A stretch of 64,000 nt of DNA from Vibrio hannami. GTDB lineage: Bacteria > Pseudomonadota > Gammaproteobacteria > Enterobacterales > Vibrionaceae. Of this stretch, positions 8,273 to 17,230 are shown piece by piece. The stretch lies in contig NZ_JARQZP010000003.1 of NCBI RefSeq assembly GCF_029589055.1, forward strand, positions 558,001 through 622,000, given 5' to 3'. Within the stretch, counting starts at the first letter, position 1. Every line of letters begins with the position of its first letter. The notes beneath the pieces were generated by a model that worked only from the letters and a program-made list of their open reading frames with translations, searched no databases and was not told the origin of the DNA. The position numbers and the translations under genes are program-made.

Positions 8273-9778
8273 ATGAAAGACATTGTACTAGCCATTGATA
8301 TTGGCACGGGTAGCACTAGAGCTGCACTTGTTAGTTCTAGCGCAGAAATAATAGACATTGTGCAAACGGAATATGATCAATTCTCTCCGAAAGTCGGTTG
8401 GTCTGAACAACAGCCTTCTGAGTGGTGGCTTAGCACGTTGATGTGTATAAATGAGCTGTTTAATAAACACCCTGATATGGCAAAACGTATCGCCGTGGTA
8501 AGTGCATGTGGTCAAATGCACGGGACTGTTTTATTAGACGTCAATGGCGAGTTAGTTGTCGACACAGCGATTTTATGGAACGACAAAAGAGCAGAAGACA
8601 TTACAGAGCGTTTTAAAGCCGAATTTGCATCAGAAGAATTAGTAGAAGTTGTCAATAATCCTCCTACCTCAGCATGGCCAGCTTTCAAGTTGAAGTGGAT
8701 CAAGGAAAATCAACCTGAGGTGTGGAGCAAAGTCGACAAAGTTCTGATGCCCAAGGATTATATCAACTATAGATTAACAGGTGTGTGTGCTACTGACTTA
8801 AGTGAAGCATCTTGTTTTTATCTGATGAACAGCACGGACAAGAGTTATGATACTCACATGTTGAATCTGTTTGGTTTCAGTGAAGGCATGTTCCCCGAGA
8901 TTCGATCTGCGAGTGACATAATTGGGTCTACAACTGCCGAGGTTGAAGCGGTCACATCTCTTCCAGAAGGAACTCCGGTTATTGCGGGCACTGCTGATAT
9001 GGCTGCTACTCTTCTCGGCTCCGGGGTATATAAACCAGGACAAGCATCGGACAGTACGGGAACTTCGACTTTGTTAACCTTGGTCTCTGATCGACCGAGC
9101 AGTAATTTACATATGAACAACCTACATCTTGCTAATGAAAAATGGGGTACGTTTTCCATTTTAGATGCTGGTGGAGATGCAATGCGTTGGGTCCGACTAG
9201 TACTAAAGGACAATCAAGTTAGTTACCCAGAGCTAGCTAAACAAGCCCAAAATGCTCCAATTGGCTCAAACGCTCTGATGTTTCTTCCTTACCTGACAGG
9301 AGAAAGAAACTCAGAGAAATGCAACTCTAAAGCTCAATGGTTTGGATTATCAAGAATGCACCGAATAGGGGATATATATCGCTCTGTCATGGAGGGAGTT
9401 GCTTTCGCAGCCAAAAGAAATCTGGACGCTATGAAGACTTCTGAAAAGATAAGTCAGATTATTGCTTCCGGTGGTGGAGCAAAAGATGATTTTTGGTTGC
9501 GTATAAAAGCCTCGGTTTACAACGTTCCTATAGTAAAAACTAAAGGGGATGAAAACGGGATCTTAGGGTGTGCAATGCTGGGTTGTCTGGCTATTGGAGC
9601 GTATGACGACCTAGACAAGACTGTAGAAAAGTTTGTTCTAGTGGATAAAGTTATTAACCCTGTTCCAGAGTGGGTTGAATACTATGAGCGAGCATACGTT
9701 CTATACAACCAACTCTATAAATCTTCGCAACAATACTATGACCAGCTAGATGATCTTACTGGTGTCTCTATTCAATAA
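8273..9778 (+). CDS. FGGY-family carbohydrate kinase (xylulokinase-like)
   Basis: A 501-residue FGGY kinase. The N-terminal actin-like ATPase fold starts with DIGTGSTR (residues 8-15), and later come the sugar-binding ADMAAT region and the SGGGAKDDFW adenosine-site region. The general pattern is closest to xylulokinases and related ketose/polyol kinases. It would phosphorylate the sugar or polyol produced upstream, giving the substrate of the DeoC-like aldolase encoded 42 bp before it. Specificity within FGGY cannot be read from sequence. The window also contains true AraB (43956) and GlpK (61883), from which it clearly differs. Confidence 0.92.
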   Translation: MKDIVLAIDIGTGSTRAALVSSSAEIIDIVQTEYDQFSPKVGWSEQQPSEWWLSTLMCINELFNKHPDMAKRIAVVSACGQMHGTVLLDVNGELVVDTAILWNDKRAEDITERFKAEFASEELVEVVNNPPTSAWPAFKLKWIKENQPEVWSKVDKVLMPKDYINYRLTGVCATDLSEASCFYLMNSTDKSYDTHMLNLFGFSEGMFPEIRSASDIIGSTTAEVEAVTSLPEGTPVIAGTADMAATLLGSGVYKPGQASDSTGTSTLLTLVSDRPSSNLHMNNLHLANEKWGTFSILDAGGDAMRWVRLVLKDNQVSYPELAKQAQNAPIGSNALMFLPYLTGERNSEKCNSKAQWFGLSRMHRIGDIYRSVMEGVAFAAKRNLDAMKTSEKISQIIASGGGAKDDFWLRIKASVYNVPIVKTKGDENGILGCAMLGCLAIGAYDDLDKTVEKFVLVDKVINPVPEWVEYYERAYVLYNQLYKSSQQYYDQLDDLTGVSIQ

Positions 9779-9809
9779 AATCGATTTAAACATCATTACA
9801 TAGGGATAG

Positions 9810-10211
9810 ATGATGAAAATACTGGAAAATTACGCGGGACATATAGGTGTTCCGGTACGCAACCTGGCTACAACAGTCAGCTTCTACCAAGACCTAGGTT
9901 TTGAAATGGTCATGGAAAGCACACTTGAACCAAATTCTATGGAACCAATACATGTGGCATTTATGGGTTTCAATGAGTTACTTATTGAGTTCTATCAAAC
10001 GAAGCAACATAAAGAGTTATGTGAGCCTGGTCCTGTAAATCATATCGCTGTTCGAATAGAGGATATGGAAGAGATTTACGCGTGTTTGGAGTCGAAAAAA
10101 GTCCCATTGATTAAGGGACCGACGCGTGTTCCTTTTGGTAGCAAAGGTATGACGTTTGTCATGATTGAAGGACCAGACAAGGAACGTATCGAATTCGATC
10201 AGTTTCATTGA
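9810..10211 (+). CDS. VOC-family (glyoxalase/dioxygenase-fold) protein
   Basis: A 133-residue single-domain vicinal-oxygen-chelate protein. HIGVPVRNLATTVSFYQDLGFE forms the first beta-alpha-beta module (quoted in parts: HIGVPV, FYQDLGF), and HIAVRIEDME with a terminal PDKERIEF stretch forms the second. The His at the start of each module and the terminal Glu are the usual metal ligands of glyoxalase-I-like enzymes. It lies in the middle of the operon, and its role is unknown; detoxification of an aldehyde or isomerisation of an intermediate would fit. Two consecutive ATGs give alternative starts one codon apart. Confidence 0.85.
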   Translation: MMKILENYAGHIGVPVRNLATTVSFYQDLGFEMVMESTLEPNSMEPIHVAFMGFNELLIEFYQTKQHKELCEPGPVNHIAVRIEDMEEIYACLESKKVPLIKGPTRVPFGSKGMTFVMIEGPDKERIEFDQFH

Positions 10212-10241
10212 GTGAAGCAACTATATAAGAGGAGATGGCAG

Positions 10242-11231
10242 ATGAAAGCTATCACATATCAAGCGAAGACAGATACCTTCAAGCTTGAGCATCTACCCAT
10301 TCCACGCCTAAAGAATGAGTATGATGTTGTAGTAAAGGTATATTGTGTTGGACTTAATCCGGTCGATGCAAAGGTTAATTTTTGGTACAGCGATGTTGAT
10401 GGTGCCGATGAGACATTTGTTGGAGGGTTGGATGTTGCAGGGGAAATTGTAGAACTCGGCAATAAGGTTACAGGCTGGAGCGTGGGAGACAAAGTGCTAT
10501 ACCACGGAAATATGTTTAGGACCAGTGGAGGGTTCGCTGAATACGCAATCCAGGATAGCAGAACGCTCATTCATCATCCGAAGACTAGTTCTGAGTTAGC
10601 TGCCTCAACCCCATGTGCTGCATGGACAGCATATAGAGCAGTGGTGAGCAAGCTTCGCATAGGTGATCGAAAAAGTATCTTTATAGCTGGTGGTTCAGGA
10701 GGAGTAGGGAGCTTTGCTATACAACTAGCGAAATTGGCTGGTGTAGAAACAATCATCACTACTTGCTCAACCAAAAACCATGAGTACGTTAAGAGCCTAG
10801 GTGCGACACATGTAATTGATTACCGAGATACAGATGTACTCGAAAAAGTTATGAACATTACTGAGCAACTTGGTGTTGAAGTTTCCGTAGATTGTGTTGG
10901 AAGGGAGAATGATGTCTTGTCTGCTTCAGTACTAGGTTATGAAGGCCAAATGGTCGAACTAGTAAAAACACTAGTGCCGACGAACTATCCAGGAGCATTT
11001 ATGAAAGGGCTGAGTTTTCATCAGCTTAGTTTAGGCTCAGGGCATAGTTACGGTGATTATGGAAGAGAGACTCTAACCGACGCGGGTTCAGCGATTTCAA
11101 ACATGTTAGAGCAGGGCGAGTTAATCGTTCCGGAATTAAAAGTGATCGATTTCGAGGAAATCGGTGAAGCGCTCATCGCTATGCGCAATGAACGTACAGT
11201 AGGAAAAATAGTAGCCAGAGTGGCTAGTTAA
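10242..11231 (+). CDS. MDR-type alcohol dehydrogenase / quinone oxidoreductase-like protein
   Basis: A 329-residue medium-chain dehydrogenase/reductase. The N-terminal GroES-like domain contains NPVDAK, and the cofactor domain has the GGSGGVGSFAIQLAK nucleotide motif. No catalytic-zinc Cys/His set is visible, as in the quinone-oxidoreductase branch, which reduces activated carbonyls or enones with NADPH. The start is ATG 10242, preceded by AGGAGA; an upstream GTG at 10212 would add ten residues but directly abuts the previous stop. It is the seventh gene of the catabolic cluster. Confidence 0.88.
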   Translation: MKAITYQAKTDTFKLEHLPIPRLKNEYDVVVKVYCVGLNPVDAKVNFWYSDVDGADETFVGGLDVAGEIVELGNKVTGWSVGDKVLYHGNMFRTSGGFAEYAIQDSRTLIHHPKTSSELAASTPCAAWTAYRAVVSKLRIGDRKSIFIAGGSGGVGSFAIQLAKLAGVETIITTCSTKNHEYVKSLGATHVIDYRDTDVLEKVMNITEQLGVEVSVDCVGRENDVLSASVLGYEGQMVELVKTLVPTNYPGAFMKGLSFHQLSLGSGHSYGDYGRETLTDAGSAISNMLEQGELIVPELKVIDFEEIGEALIAMRNERTVGKIVARVAS

Positions 11232-11250
11232 TTATTAGAAGGGAATATTA

Positions 11251-12057
11251 ATGAAGAACATTCCAATGCTTGGTGCTGGTACTTTTCGACTTAAAGGTCA
11301 AGTAGCGTTTGATTCAGTGATGATGGCACTTGAAGCGGGATATCGCCACATAGATACAGCACAGGTTTACCGCAATGAGAAAGAAGTCGGTGATGCTATC
11401 ATCGCTTCCGGTATCAATCGTGAAGATATCTATCTAACAACAAAAGTTTGGATAGATCAGTTCTCTAAGGATAAGTTTGCGCGTAGTGTAGAGGAAAGCC
11501 TTGAGAAGTTACAAACAAGCTACGTAGATTTACTGCTAATTCATTGGCCCTTGAAGAACAACGAAGTGCCGATGGAAGAGTACCTAATGGAACTGAAGGC
11601 AGTGAAAGACGCTGGACTTGCGAAACAGATAGGCGTTTCAAATTTCACTAATGCACAGCTAGCGCAGGCTATTCGTATATTAGGGGAGGGCGAAATATTT
11701 ACCAACCAAGTCGAAGTACACCCTTATTTACAAAATAATAAAGTCGTAGAGTTTTGTGCGAAGAACAACGTCGTTGTTACTGGGTACATGCCTTTCGCAT
11801 ACGGTGATGTACTCAAGGACGGTTGTATTCAGGAAATAGCAGATAAGCATAATGCCTCTGCTGCCCAAGTGGTTCTAGCCTGGATGCGTCAAAGAGGCCA
11901 TGTGACAATTCCTTCTTCTACTAAAAAGAAAAATGTTGAAAGTAACTTAGCTTCAGACAAAATTGAACTAGACACCGCTGATATGAAAAGGATTTCGACT
12001 CTTGATAGAGGGTATCGTCTCGCGAATGAGGATAAACTCGCTCCAGAATGGGATTAA
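11251..12057 (+). CDS. Aldo/keto reductase (DkgA/B-like)
   Basis: A 268-residue aldo/keto reductase with tetrad Asp35, Tyr40 (HIDTAQVYRNE), Lys65 and His98 (LIHWP). The IPSSTKKKNVESNL stretch near residue 230 is the NADPH phosphate-binding loop. Size and motifs resemble 2,5-diketo-gluconate reductases (DkgA/B), which reduce keto-sugars and methylglyoxal-like aldehydes. It closes the GH1/DeoC/FGGY operon and is followed by a strong terminator. It is not a close copy of the AKRs at 5764 or 38882. Confidence 0.9.
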   Translation: MKNIPMLGAGTFRLKGQVAFDSVMMALEAGYRHIDTAQVYRNEKEVGDAIIASGINREDIYLTTKVWIDQFSKDKFARSVEESLEKLQTSYVDLLLIHWPLKNNEVPMEEYLMELKAVKDAGLAKQIGVSNFTNAQLAQAIRILGEGEIFTNQVEVHPYLQNNKVVEFCAKNNVVVTGYMPFAYGDVLKDGCIQEIADKHNASAAQVVLAWMRQRGHVTIPSSTKKKNVESNLASDKIELDTADMKRISTLDRGYRLANEDKLAPEWD

Positions 12058-12079
12058 ATATCTAGTGAATTAAGAACAA

Positions 12080-12120
12080 ACTATAGGCGCCTGACCCCTA
12101 GTAGGGTGCCTATAGTTTTT
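12080..12120 (+). terminator. Rho-independent terminator ending the catabolic operon
   Basis: An approximately 12-bp stem (ACTATAGGCGCC / GGTGCCTATAGT, with one G-T pair) followed by a run of T, starting 22 bp after the last aldo/keto reductase stop. Confidence 0.85.
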
Positions 12121-12343
12121 ATCTAAACATGAAAGTAATGCAAATAATTGTCCTGATTAGTTGTGTTTCATGCATGTATTCTATGCGATCGTTTCATTTT
12201 ACTCACAAAAATTTCCCATGATATTTTATACGGCATGTCCAGTCTCGGACCTTTAGTTGTTATACGAAAGCTCCTTCACAAGCCTCTTTGTTAGATGAGA
12301 AGTGTTTTGTATAAAAATCAATTTAGGTAAGGAATTATTACCA

Positions 12344-15300
12344 ATGGGTAAGTTAGTCAAAGAGATAACGCTTGGGTTATCAGAAGCTAAACTAAAAAAC
12401 CGTATTGTCATGGCACCAATGACGATTCAATCCGCTTTTTTCGACGGCGGTGTCACACAAGAAATGATTGATTATTACGCTTCGCGTTCGGGCGATGCTG
12501 GAGCAATCATTGTTGAAAGTGCCTTCGTAGAAAATTATGGTCGAGCATTCCCCGGTGCATTAGGGATCAATGACGACTGTAAGATTGCCGGGTTAAAAAA
12601 ACTAGCAACAGCAATAAAATCAAAAGGCTCTAAAGCTATAATCCAAATTTACCATGCTGGCCGAATGGCAAGTGGCGAGTACAATGGTGGTCATCAGCCC
12701 ATTTCTGCAAGTCCAGTCGCTGCACTTCGCGACAATGCGGAAACTCCTCTCGAAATGACCGAGCAACAGGTCGAAGATATGATCGAGAACTTTAGTAATG
12801 CCGTAAATCGAGCAATACTAGCTGGGTTTGATGGCGTCGAGATCCATGGTGCAAACACATATCTTATCCAACAATTCTTCTCTCCGCATTCAAACCGCCG
12901 TACTGACAAATGGGGTGGCGATATTGAAAAACGAGCAGCATTCCCTGTCGCAGTTCTGGAAGAAACTAAAAAAGTGGTTTCCTCTCACGGACTAACAGAC
13001 TTCATTGTAGGTTATCGTTTTTCACCAGAAGAAATCGAAGAGCCAGGAATTCGTTTTGAAGAAAGTATGTTCCTACTTGATAAACTTGCTGAGTGTGGTC
13101 TGGATTACTTCCACTTCTCAATGGGCAATTATGCTCGAAGCTCTATCGTAAATACCGAAGATAAAGAGCTTCTAATCACCAAGTTTCACGCTTTGAAATC
13201 TGAAAATGTAGCGAAGATTCCAGTCATTGGTGTAGGCGGTATTGCTCAACGTAAAGATGCTGATGTGGCAATCGAACAAGGTTATGACATGGTGAGCATT
13301 GGTAAAGGCTTCCTGGTTGAACCAACATGGGCATCTAAAGCTATAAATAATGAAAACTGCGCCGAATTTGCTGATATTGCACAACAAGAAGAGCTTATGA
13401 TCCCTACTCCGCTATGGGACATCATGGACTACATGATTGTTGATAGTGCAGCCGAAGCATTGAAACACCAGCGTATCAAAGAGCTTCAGAATGTAGAGAT
13501 TGCGTTCGAACCTGGGGAATATACTGCTTATGGTCATGGTCACAATGGCAAGTTACCAGTAACCGTTACATTCTCTGAAGATAAAATTCTTGATGTGTTA
13601 GTTGACTCATCACAAGAATCCGACGGCATCGCAAACCCGGCGTTTGAACGTATTCCCCAGCAAATTCTTGACGGACAGACGTTAAATATCGACGTTATCT
13701 CAGGCGCAACAGTAAGTAGTCAGGCTGTTATTGATGGTGTATCTAATGCTGTAGACTTAGCAGGAGGCAATTCAGAAGCACTTCGTTGTAAGGCTCGTGC
13801 AGCTGTAGAATGGTCAACAGAAACCATTGAAGAATCCGTCGATGTTGTTGTTGTCGGTGGCGGTGGTGCTGGCTTAAGTGCCGCCCTTACTGCTCTGGAT
13901 AATGGCAAGTCCGTCGTAATTCTTGAGAAATTCCCGGCAATTGGTGGTAACACGGTTCGTACAGGTGGCTGGGTTAACGCAGCAGAAGCCAAGTGGCAAA
14001 AGAACTTTCCAGCCATTGCCGGTGAAGCCGACTATTTAAAGGCTATTGCAGACACCCCTGAGTCTGACATTGCAGAAGAGTACCTATCAGATTTTCGTAG
14101 ACTTAAGGATCAACTGGCTAACTACTTCCTGGATATTGATGGTGGCAAAAACTACCTATTCGATTCTACCGAATTACATTTAATTCAAACGTACCTTGGT
14201 GGTAAGCGAACTAACCTGGATGGCGTCCCCACTCATGGCCAGTATGAGCTTGTTAATACGCTTACTAGTCGAGCGATGGAGTCTATCGACTGGCTTACAG
14301 AGAAAGGCATCGATTTTAATCGCGATATGGTCGATATTGCTGTTGGAGCGCTATGGCGTCGTGCACACAAGCCAAACCGTCCAAAAGGAGTTGAGTTTGT
14401 AGAGAAGCTACAGAAGCACATTATTGCCCAGGGTGGACGCATCATCACCGATACACGCGCGGAAGAACTCATTATTGAAGATGGAAAAGTCATTGGTATT
14501 GAAGCGCGCCACTCAAATGGTACACAGTACAAATTGATGGCTAACTATGGTGTGGTACTGGCTTCTGGTGGCTTTGGTGCAAATACAAAAATGCTTCAAA
14601 AGTACAACAACTATTGGAATGAAATCGCTGATGATATCAAAACAACCAACTCTCCAGCTTTAACTGGTGATGGTATTGGAATTGGTGAAAAAGTGGGAGC
14701 CGAGTTGGTTGGTATGGAATACATTCAGCTGATGCCGATTGGAGACCCTAAATCCGGTGCGCTTCTAACAGGTCTGATTGTACCTCCAGAGAATTTTGTC
14801 TTTGTTAACAAGCAAGGGAAGCGGTTCGTTGACGAATGCGAGAGCCGAGATGTTCTGTCCAACTCATTTTTTGAAAATGGTGGGGTGATTTACATGATTG
14901 CAGACGAAGAAATTCGTCAAACTGCAGCCAATACTAATTACGAAACAATTGAGCGTGAAATAGAGGAAGGAATCATCGTCAAAGCCGATTCAATCGAAGA
15001 GCTGGCCGACAAGCTTGATATTCCAGCCCAGGAGCTTTCGAAAACGATTCGTCGCTACAACTTTTATGTTGATGAAGGACGTGACCCTGAGTTCCATAAA
15101 GGAGCACTTGGTTTAAAAGTTGAGAAAGCGCCTTTCTACGCTACACCTCGTAAACCCTCTGTCCACCATACGATGGGTGGTTTAAAAATCGATACTAAGG
15201 CTTGCGTGCTGAACAAACAGGGCTTACCAATTCCTGGCTTATATGCTGCAGGTGAGGTAGCTGGTGGTATTCACGCAGGAAATCGCTTAGGTGGTAATGC

Positions 15301-15361
15301 TTTGATTGATATATTCACTTATGGTCGTATTGCTGGTGAAAGTGTCTCTCACCAGGCATAG
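12344..15361 (+). CDS. Cytoplasmic NADH-dependent enoate/fumarate-type reductase (OYE + FMN_bind + FAD_binding_2)
   Basis: A 1005-residue three-domain flavoprotein: an Old-Yellow-Enzyme-like NADH:flavin oxidoreductase (about 1-350), an FMN_bind domain with the ApbE target motif DVISGAT (Thr456, predicted to carry covalent FMN), and a C-terminal flavocytochrome-c/fumarate-reductase domain (GGGGAGLSAA near 500). The active-site Arg (ESRD), HHTMGG and GNRLGGNA regions are present. The His that binds fumarate in Shewanella Fcc3 (YIQAHPT) is replaced (YIQLMPI), so acrylate, urocanate or another enoate may be the substrate. It has no signal peptide. The start is ATG 12344 with AGGAA upstream, rather than 12302. 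The same architecture is known from soluble NADH:fumarate and NADH:acrylate reductases. Confidence 0.9.
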   Translation: MGKLVKEITLGLSEAKLKNRIVMAPMTIQSAFFDGGVTQEMIDYYASRSGDAGAIIVESAFVENYGRAFPGALGINDDCKIAGLKKLATAIKSKGSKAIIQIYHAGRMASGEYNGGHQPISASPVAALRDNAETPLEMTEQQVEDMIENFSNAVNRAILAGFDGVEIHGANTYLIQQFFSPHSNRRTDKWGGDIEKRAAFPVAVLEETKKVVSSHGLTDFIVGYRFSPEEIEEPGIRFEESMFLLDKLAECGLDYFHFSMGNYARSSIVNTEDKELLITKFHALKSENVAKIPVIGVGGIAQRKDADVAIEQGYDMVSIGKGFLVEPTWASKAINNENCAEFADIAQQEELMIPTPLWDIMDYMIVDSAAEALKHQRIKELQNVEIAFEPGEYTAYGHGHNGKLPVTVTFSEDKILDVLVDSSQESDGIANPAFERIPQQILDGQTLNIDVISGATVSSQAVIDGVSNAVDLAGGNSEALRCKARAAVEWSTETIEESVDVVVVGGGGAGLSAALTALDNGKSVVILEKFPAIGGNTVRTGGWVNAAEAKWQKNFPAIAGEADYLKAIADTPESDIAEEYLSDFRRLKDQLANYFLDIDGGKNYLFDSTELHLIQTYLGGKRTNLDGVPTHGQYELVNTLTSRAMESIDWLTEKGIDFNRDMVDIAVGALWRRAHKPNRPKGVEFVEKLQKHIIAQGGRIITDTRAEELIIEDGKVIGIEARHSNGTQYKLMANYGVVLASGGFGANTKMLQKYNNYWNEIADDIKTTNSPALTGDGIGIGEKVGAELVGMEYIQLMPIGDPKSGALLTGLIVPPENFVFVNKQGKRFVDECESRDVLSNSFFENGGVIYMIADEEIRQTAANTNYETIEREIEEGIIVKADSIEELADKLDIPAQELSKTIRRYNFYVDEGRDPEFHKGALGLKVEKAPFYATPRKPSVHHTMGGLKIDTKACVLNKQGLPIPGLYAAGEVAGGIHAGNRLGGNALIDIFTYGRIAGESVSHQA

Positions 15362-15369
15362 AAAAATAA

Positions 15370-15395
15370 AGGGAAGCGATAAGCTTCCCTCTTTT
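15370..15395 (+). terminator. Hairpin between the reductase and apbE genes
   Basis: An 8-bp stem (AGGGAAGC / GCTTCCCT) with a 5-nt loop followed by CTTTTC, 9 bp after the reductase stop. It looks like a terminator or attenuator that would reduce apbE relative to its substrate protein. Confidence 0.65.
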
Positions 15396-15417
15396 CACTT
15401 AGATATAAAGTTACAAA

Positions 15418-16377
15418 ATGCCAAGCTACAAAACTCGTTTTCAAATGATGGGGACCTTCATTGATCTTGTCATCCATCATGACAATGGCGAACAGTTAAT
15501 TAGAGATTGTTACCTTCAGCTCCAACAATTTGCGCAACGCTTTACTGTCAATCAATCTCAATCCGAACTCATGCATGTTAATAACAACGCAGGTGTTCGT
15601 CCTGTTCGTGTTAAAGCTGACTTGTACGAGTTAATAAAGAAAGCCCAAAAAATTAGCATTGATAAAGCCAATCCATTTAATATCGTAATTGGTCCGCTGG
15701 TTAAAGCGTGGCGGATTGGCTTTGATGACGCAAAGTTACCTACCAATATCGAACTTGAAGATAAACTCTGCATAGTTGACCCAACAAAAGTCGTTTTTGA
15801 CGACTTGTATCAGACCGTATATTTAGCCCAGGCCGGCATGCAGATAGATTTGGGTGCTATTGCCAAAGGTTATTTTGCCGATCAGATCAAAGAGTATCTA
15901 ATAAGTCAAAAAGTTGAACATGGATATATTAACCTGGGCGGAAACGTACTAACCATAGGTGGATCACCTGACAACAATCCAAAAGCCTGGAATGTTGGCA
16001 TCCAAAACCCTTTGTCTTCGCGTGGTGAAATTAGCCGCGTCGTACCTCTTACAAATCAGTCAATGGTCACCTCAGGAGTCAACGAACGTTACTTTGAGAG
16101 CAATGGACAACGTTACCATCACTTACTTGACGCAAAAACAGGCAAACCGATTGCAACAAATATTGCCAGTGTCACTATTATCTCAAATCACTCTGTTGAT
16201 GGTGAAATCTGGAGCACAGCAGGTTTTTTATCATCAACCGAACAAGCACTAGCTTACCTGAACAGACAAGTCGGTATCGAAGCTGTTTTGATATCAAATC
16301 AAGGTCAGGTTTATGTCACAAAAGGACTTTCTGACAACGGCCAATTTATTCAAAAAGTAGAACCCACTACGAAGTGA
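15418..16377 (+). CDS. apbE: FAD:protein FMN transferase (cytoplasmic ApbE)
   Basis: A 319-residue ApbE-fold protein with the family hallmarks PFNIVIGPLVKAW, IDLGAIAKGYFADQ and GYINLGGNV, and VTSGVNERYF and HHLLDAKTGKP later. ApbE transfers FMN from FAD to a Thr or Ser in a target protein. It lacks a signal peptide and lipoprotein box, unlike the periplasmic enzyme that serves Rnf and Nqr, so it should act in the cytoplasm. It is 56 bp downstream of the reductase that carries an FMN_bind motif, which is its obvious partner. The gene starts right after a hairpin. Confidence 0.93.
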   Translation: MPSYKTRFQMMGTFIDLVIHHDNGEQLIRDCYLQLQQFAQRFTVNQSQSELMHVNNNAGVRPVRVKADLYELIKKAQKISIDKANPFNIVIGPLVKAWRIGFDDAKLPTNIELEDKLCIVDPTKVVFDDLYQTVYLAQAGMQIDLGAIAKGYFADQIKEYLISQKVEHGYINLGGNVLTIGGSPDNNPKAWNVGIQNPLSSRGEISRVVPLTNQSMVTSGVNERYFESNGQRYHHLLDAKTGKPIATNIASVTIISNHSVDGEIWSTAGFLSSTEQALAYLNRQVGIEAVLISNQGQVYVTKGLSDNGQFIQKVEPTTK

Positions 16378-16402
16378 CGTCGGGTTAATAAAGGAGTTAC
16401 AA

Positions 16403-16975
16403 ATGAATGATGCATTGTTAATCATAGATATGCAAAATGGTTGCTTCAATAAAACGAAATATAATGAAGGTGAAATAAGAGACAGAATAAATTTGGTTGC
16501 TAAGAATTTTAGGGACAACGATAAAGCAGTAATATTTATTCAGCATAATGGTTCAAAGGAAGGGTACTTTTACCCCGGAACAGATGACCATAAAATACAT
16601 GAAGGCCTATATGTCGATAAAAAAGACCTTATCGTGGAAAAAGAGGCTAATGATGCTTTTTACAATACAAATCTGGATAGTCTTCTAAAAGAGAAAAACA
16701 TTAGCAATTTATATGTTAGTGGCTACGCAACTGATTTTTGTGTTAACGCAACCGTACACTCAGCATTGGTTAAAGACTATAACCTAATTGTCGTTTCCGA
16801 TTGCCACACTACTAAAGATAGACCACAGATGGAGGCAAAGAATATAATCGATTATCACAATTCAATCTGGGGAACCCTCACACCTACGAAAGGTAAAGTC
16901 ACAGTTAAGCAACACAATGAAATCCTTACTTATAACGATATAAGGTCTACCTCTCAGGGGGCAATCCAGCCCTAG
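16403..16975 (+). CDS. Isochorismatase-fold cysteine hydrolase
   Basis: A 190-residue isochorismatase-like hydrolase. The catalytic Asp is in LLIIDMQNG (about residue 9), Lys is in the EKEANDAF region, and the nucleophile Cys is in GYATDFCVN. Members hydrolyse amides (nicotinamide, ureides, maleamate) or vinyl ethers. It has AAGGAG before its ATG and lies 25 bp after apbE, so it may be cotranscribed with the reductase and act on a related compound. Substrate unknown. No terminator was found before the next gene, and the 255 bp downstream hold only a weak 62-codon frame that I do not support. Confidence 0.88.
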   Translation: MNDALLIIDMQNGCFNKTKYNEGEIRDRINLVAKNFRDNDKAVIFIQHNGSKEGYFYPGTDDHKIHEGLYVDKKDLIVEKEANDAFYNTNLDSLLKEKNISNLYVSGYATDFCVNATVHSALVKDYNLIVVSDCHTTKDRPQMEAKNIIDYHNSIWGTLTPTKGKVTVKQHNEILTYNDIRSTSQGAIQP

Positions 16976-17230
16976 GATATTCTGAATGAGTATGGGCTTA
17001 CCCCCTATTCAAAAATGTAAGTTTCCTTGCTTCCATCTTAGTATACGAATTTTCGGAACAAGCTTTGATGATGGCTCTCGTTTTTATGTAATATATATCA
17101 ATGATTTAGGAGGGTTATTAATCAGATTGCCATTACGTGATCAGCCACACAATAGTAAAACTATATGCTATTAAATCATAAACGACTTTGTTTTCATGTG
17201 AGGAGTTTATTAGCATAGGAATATAAGAGA

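Noticed and set aside
16986..17174. A 62-codon frame before the third GH1 gene
   Set aside because: Low-complexity, no domain, weak start context; more likely part of the GH1 upstream region.
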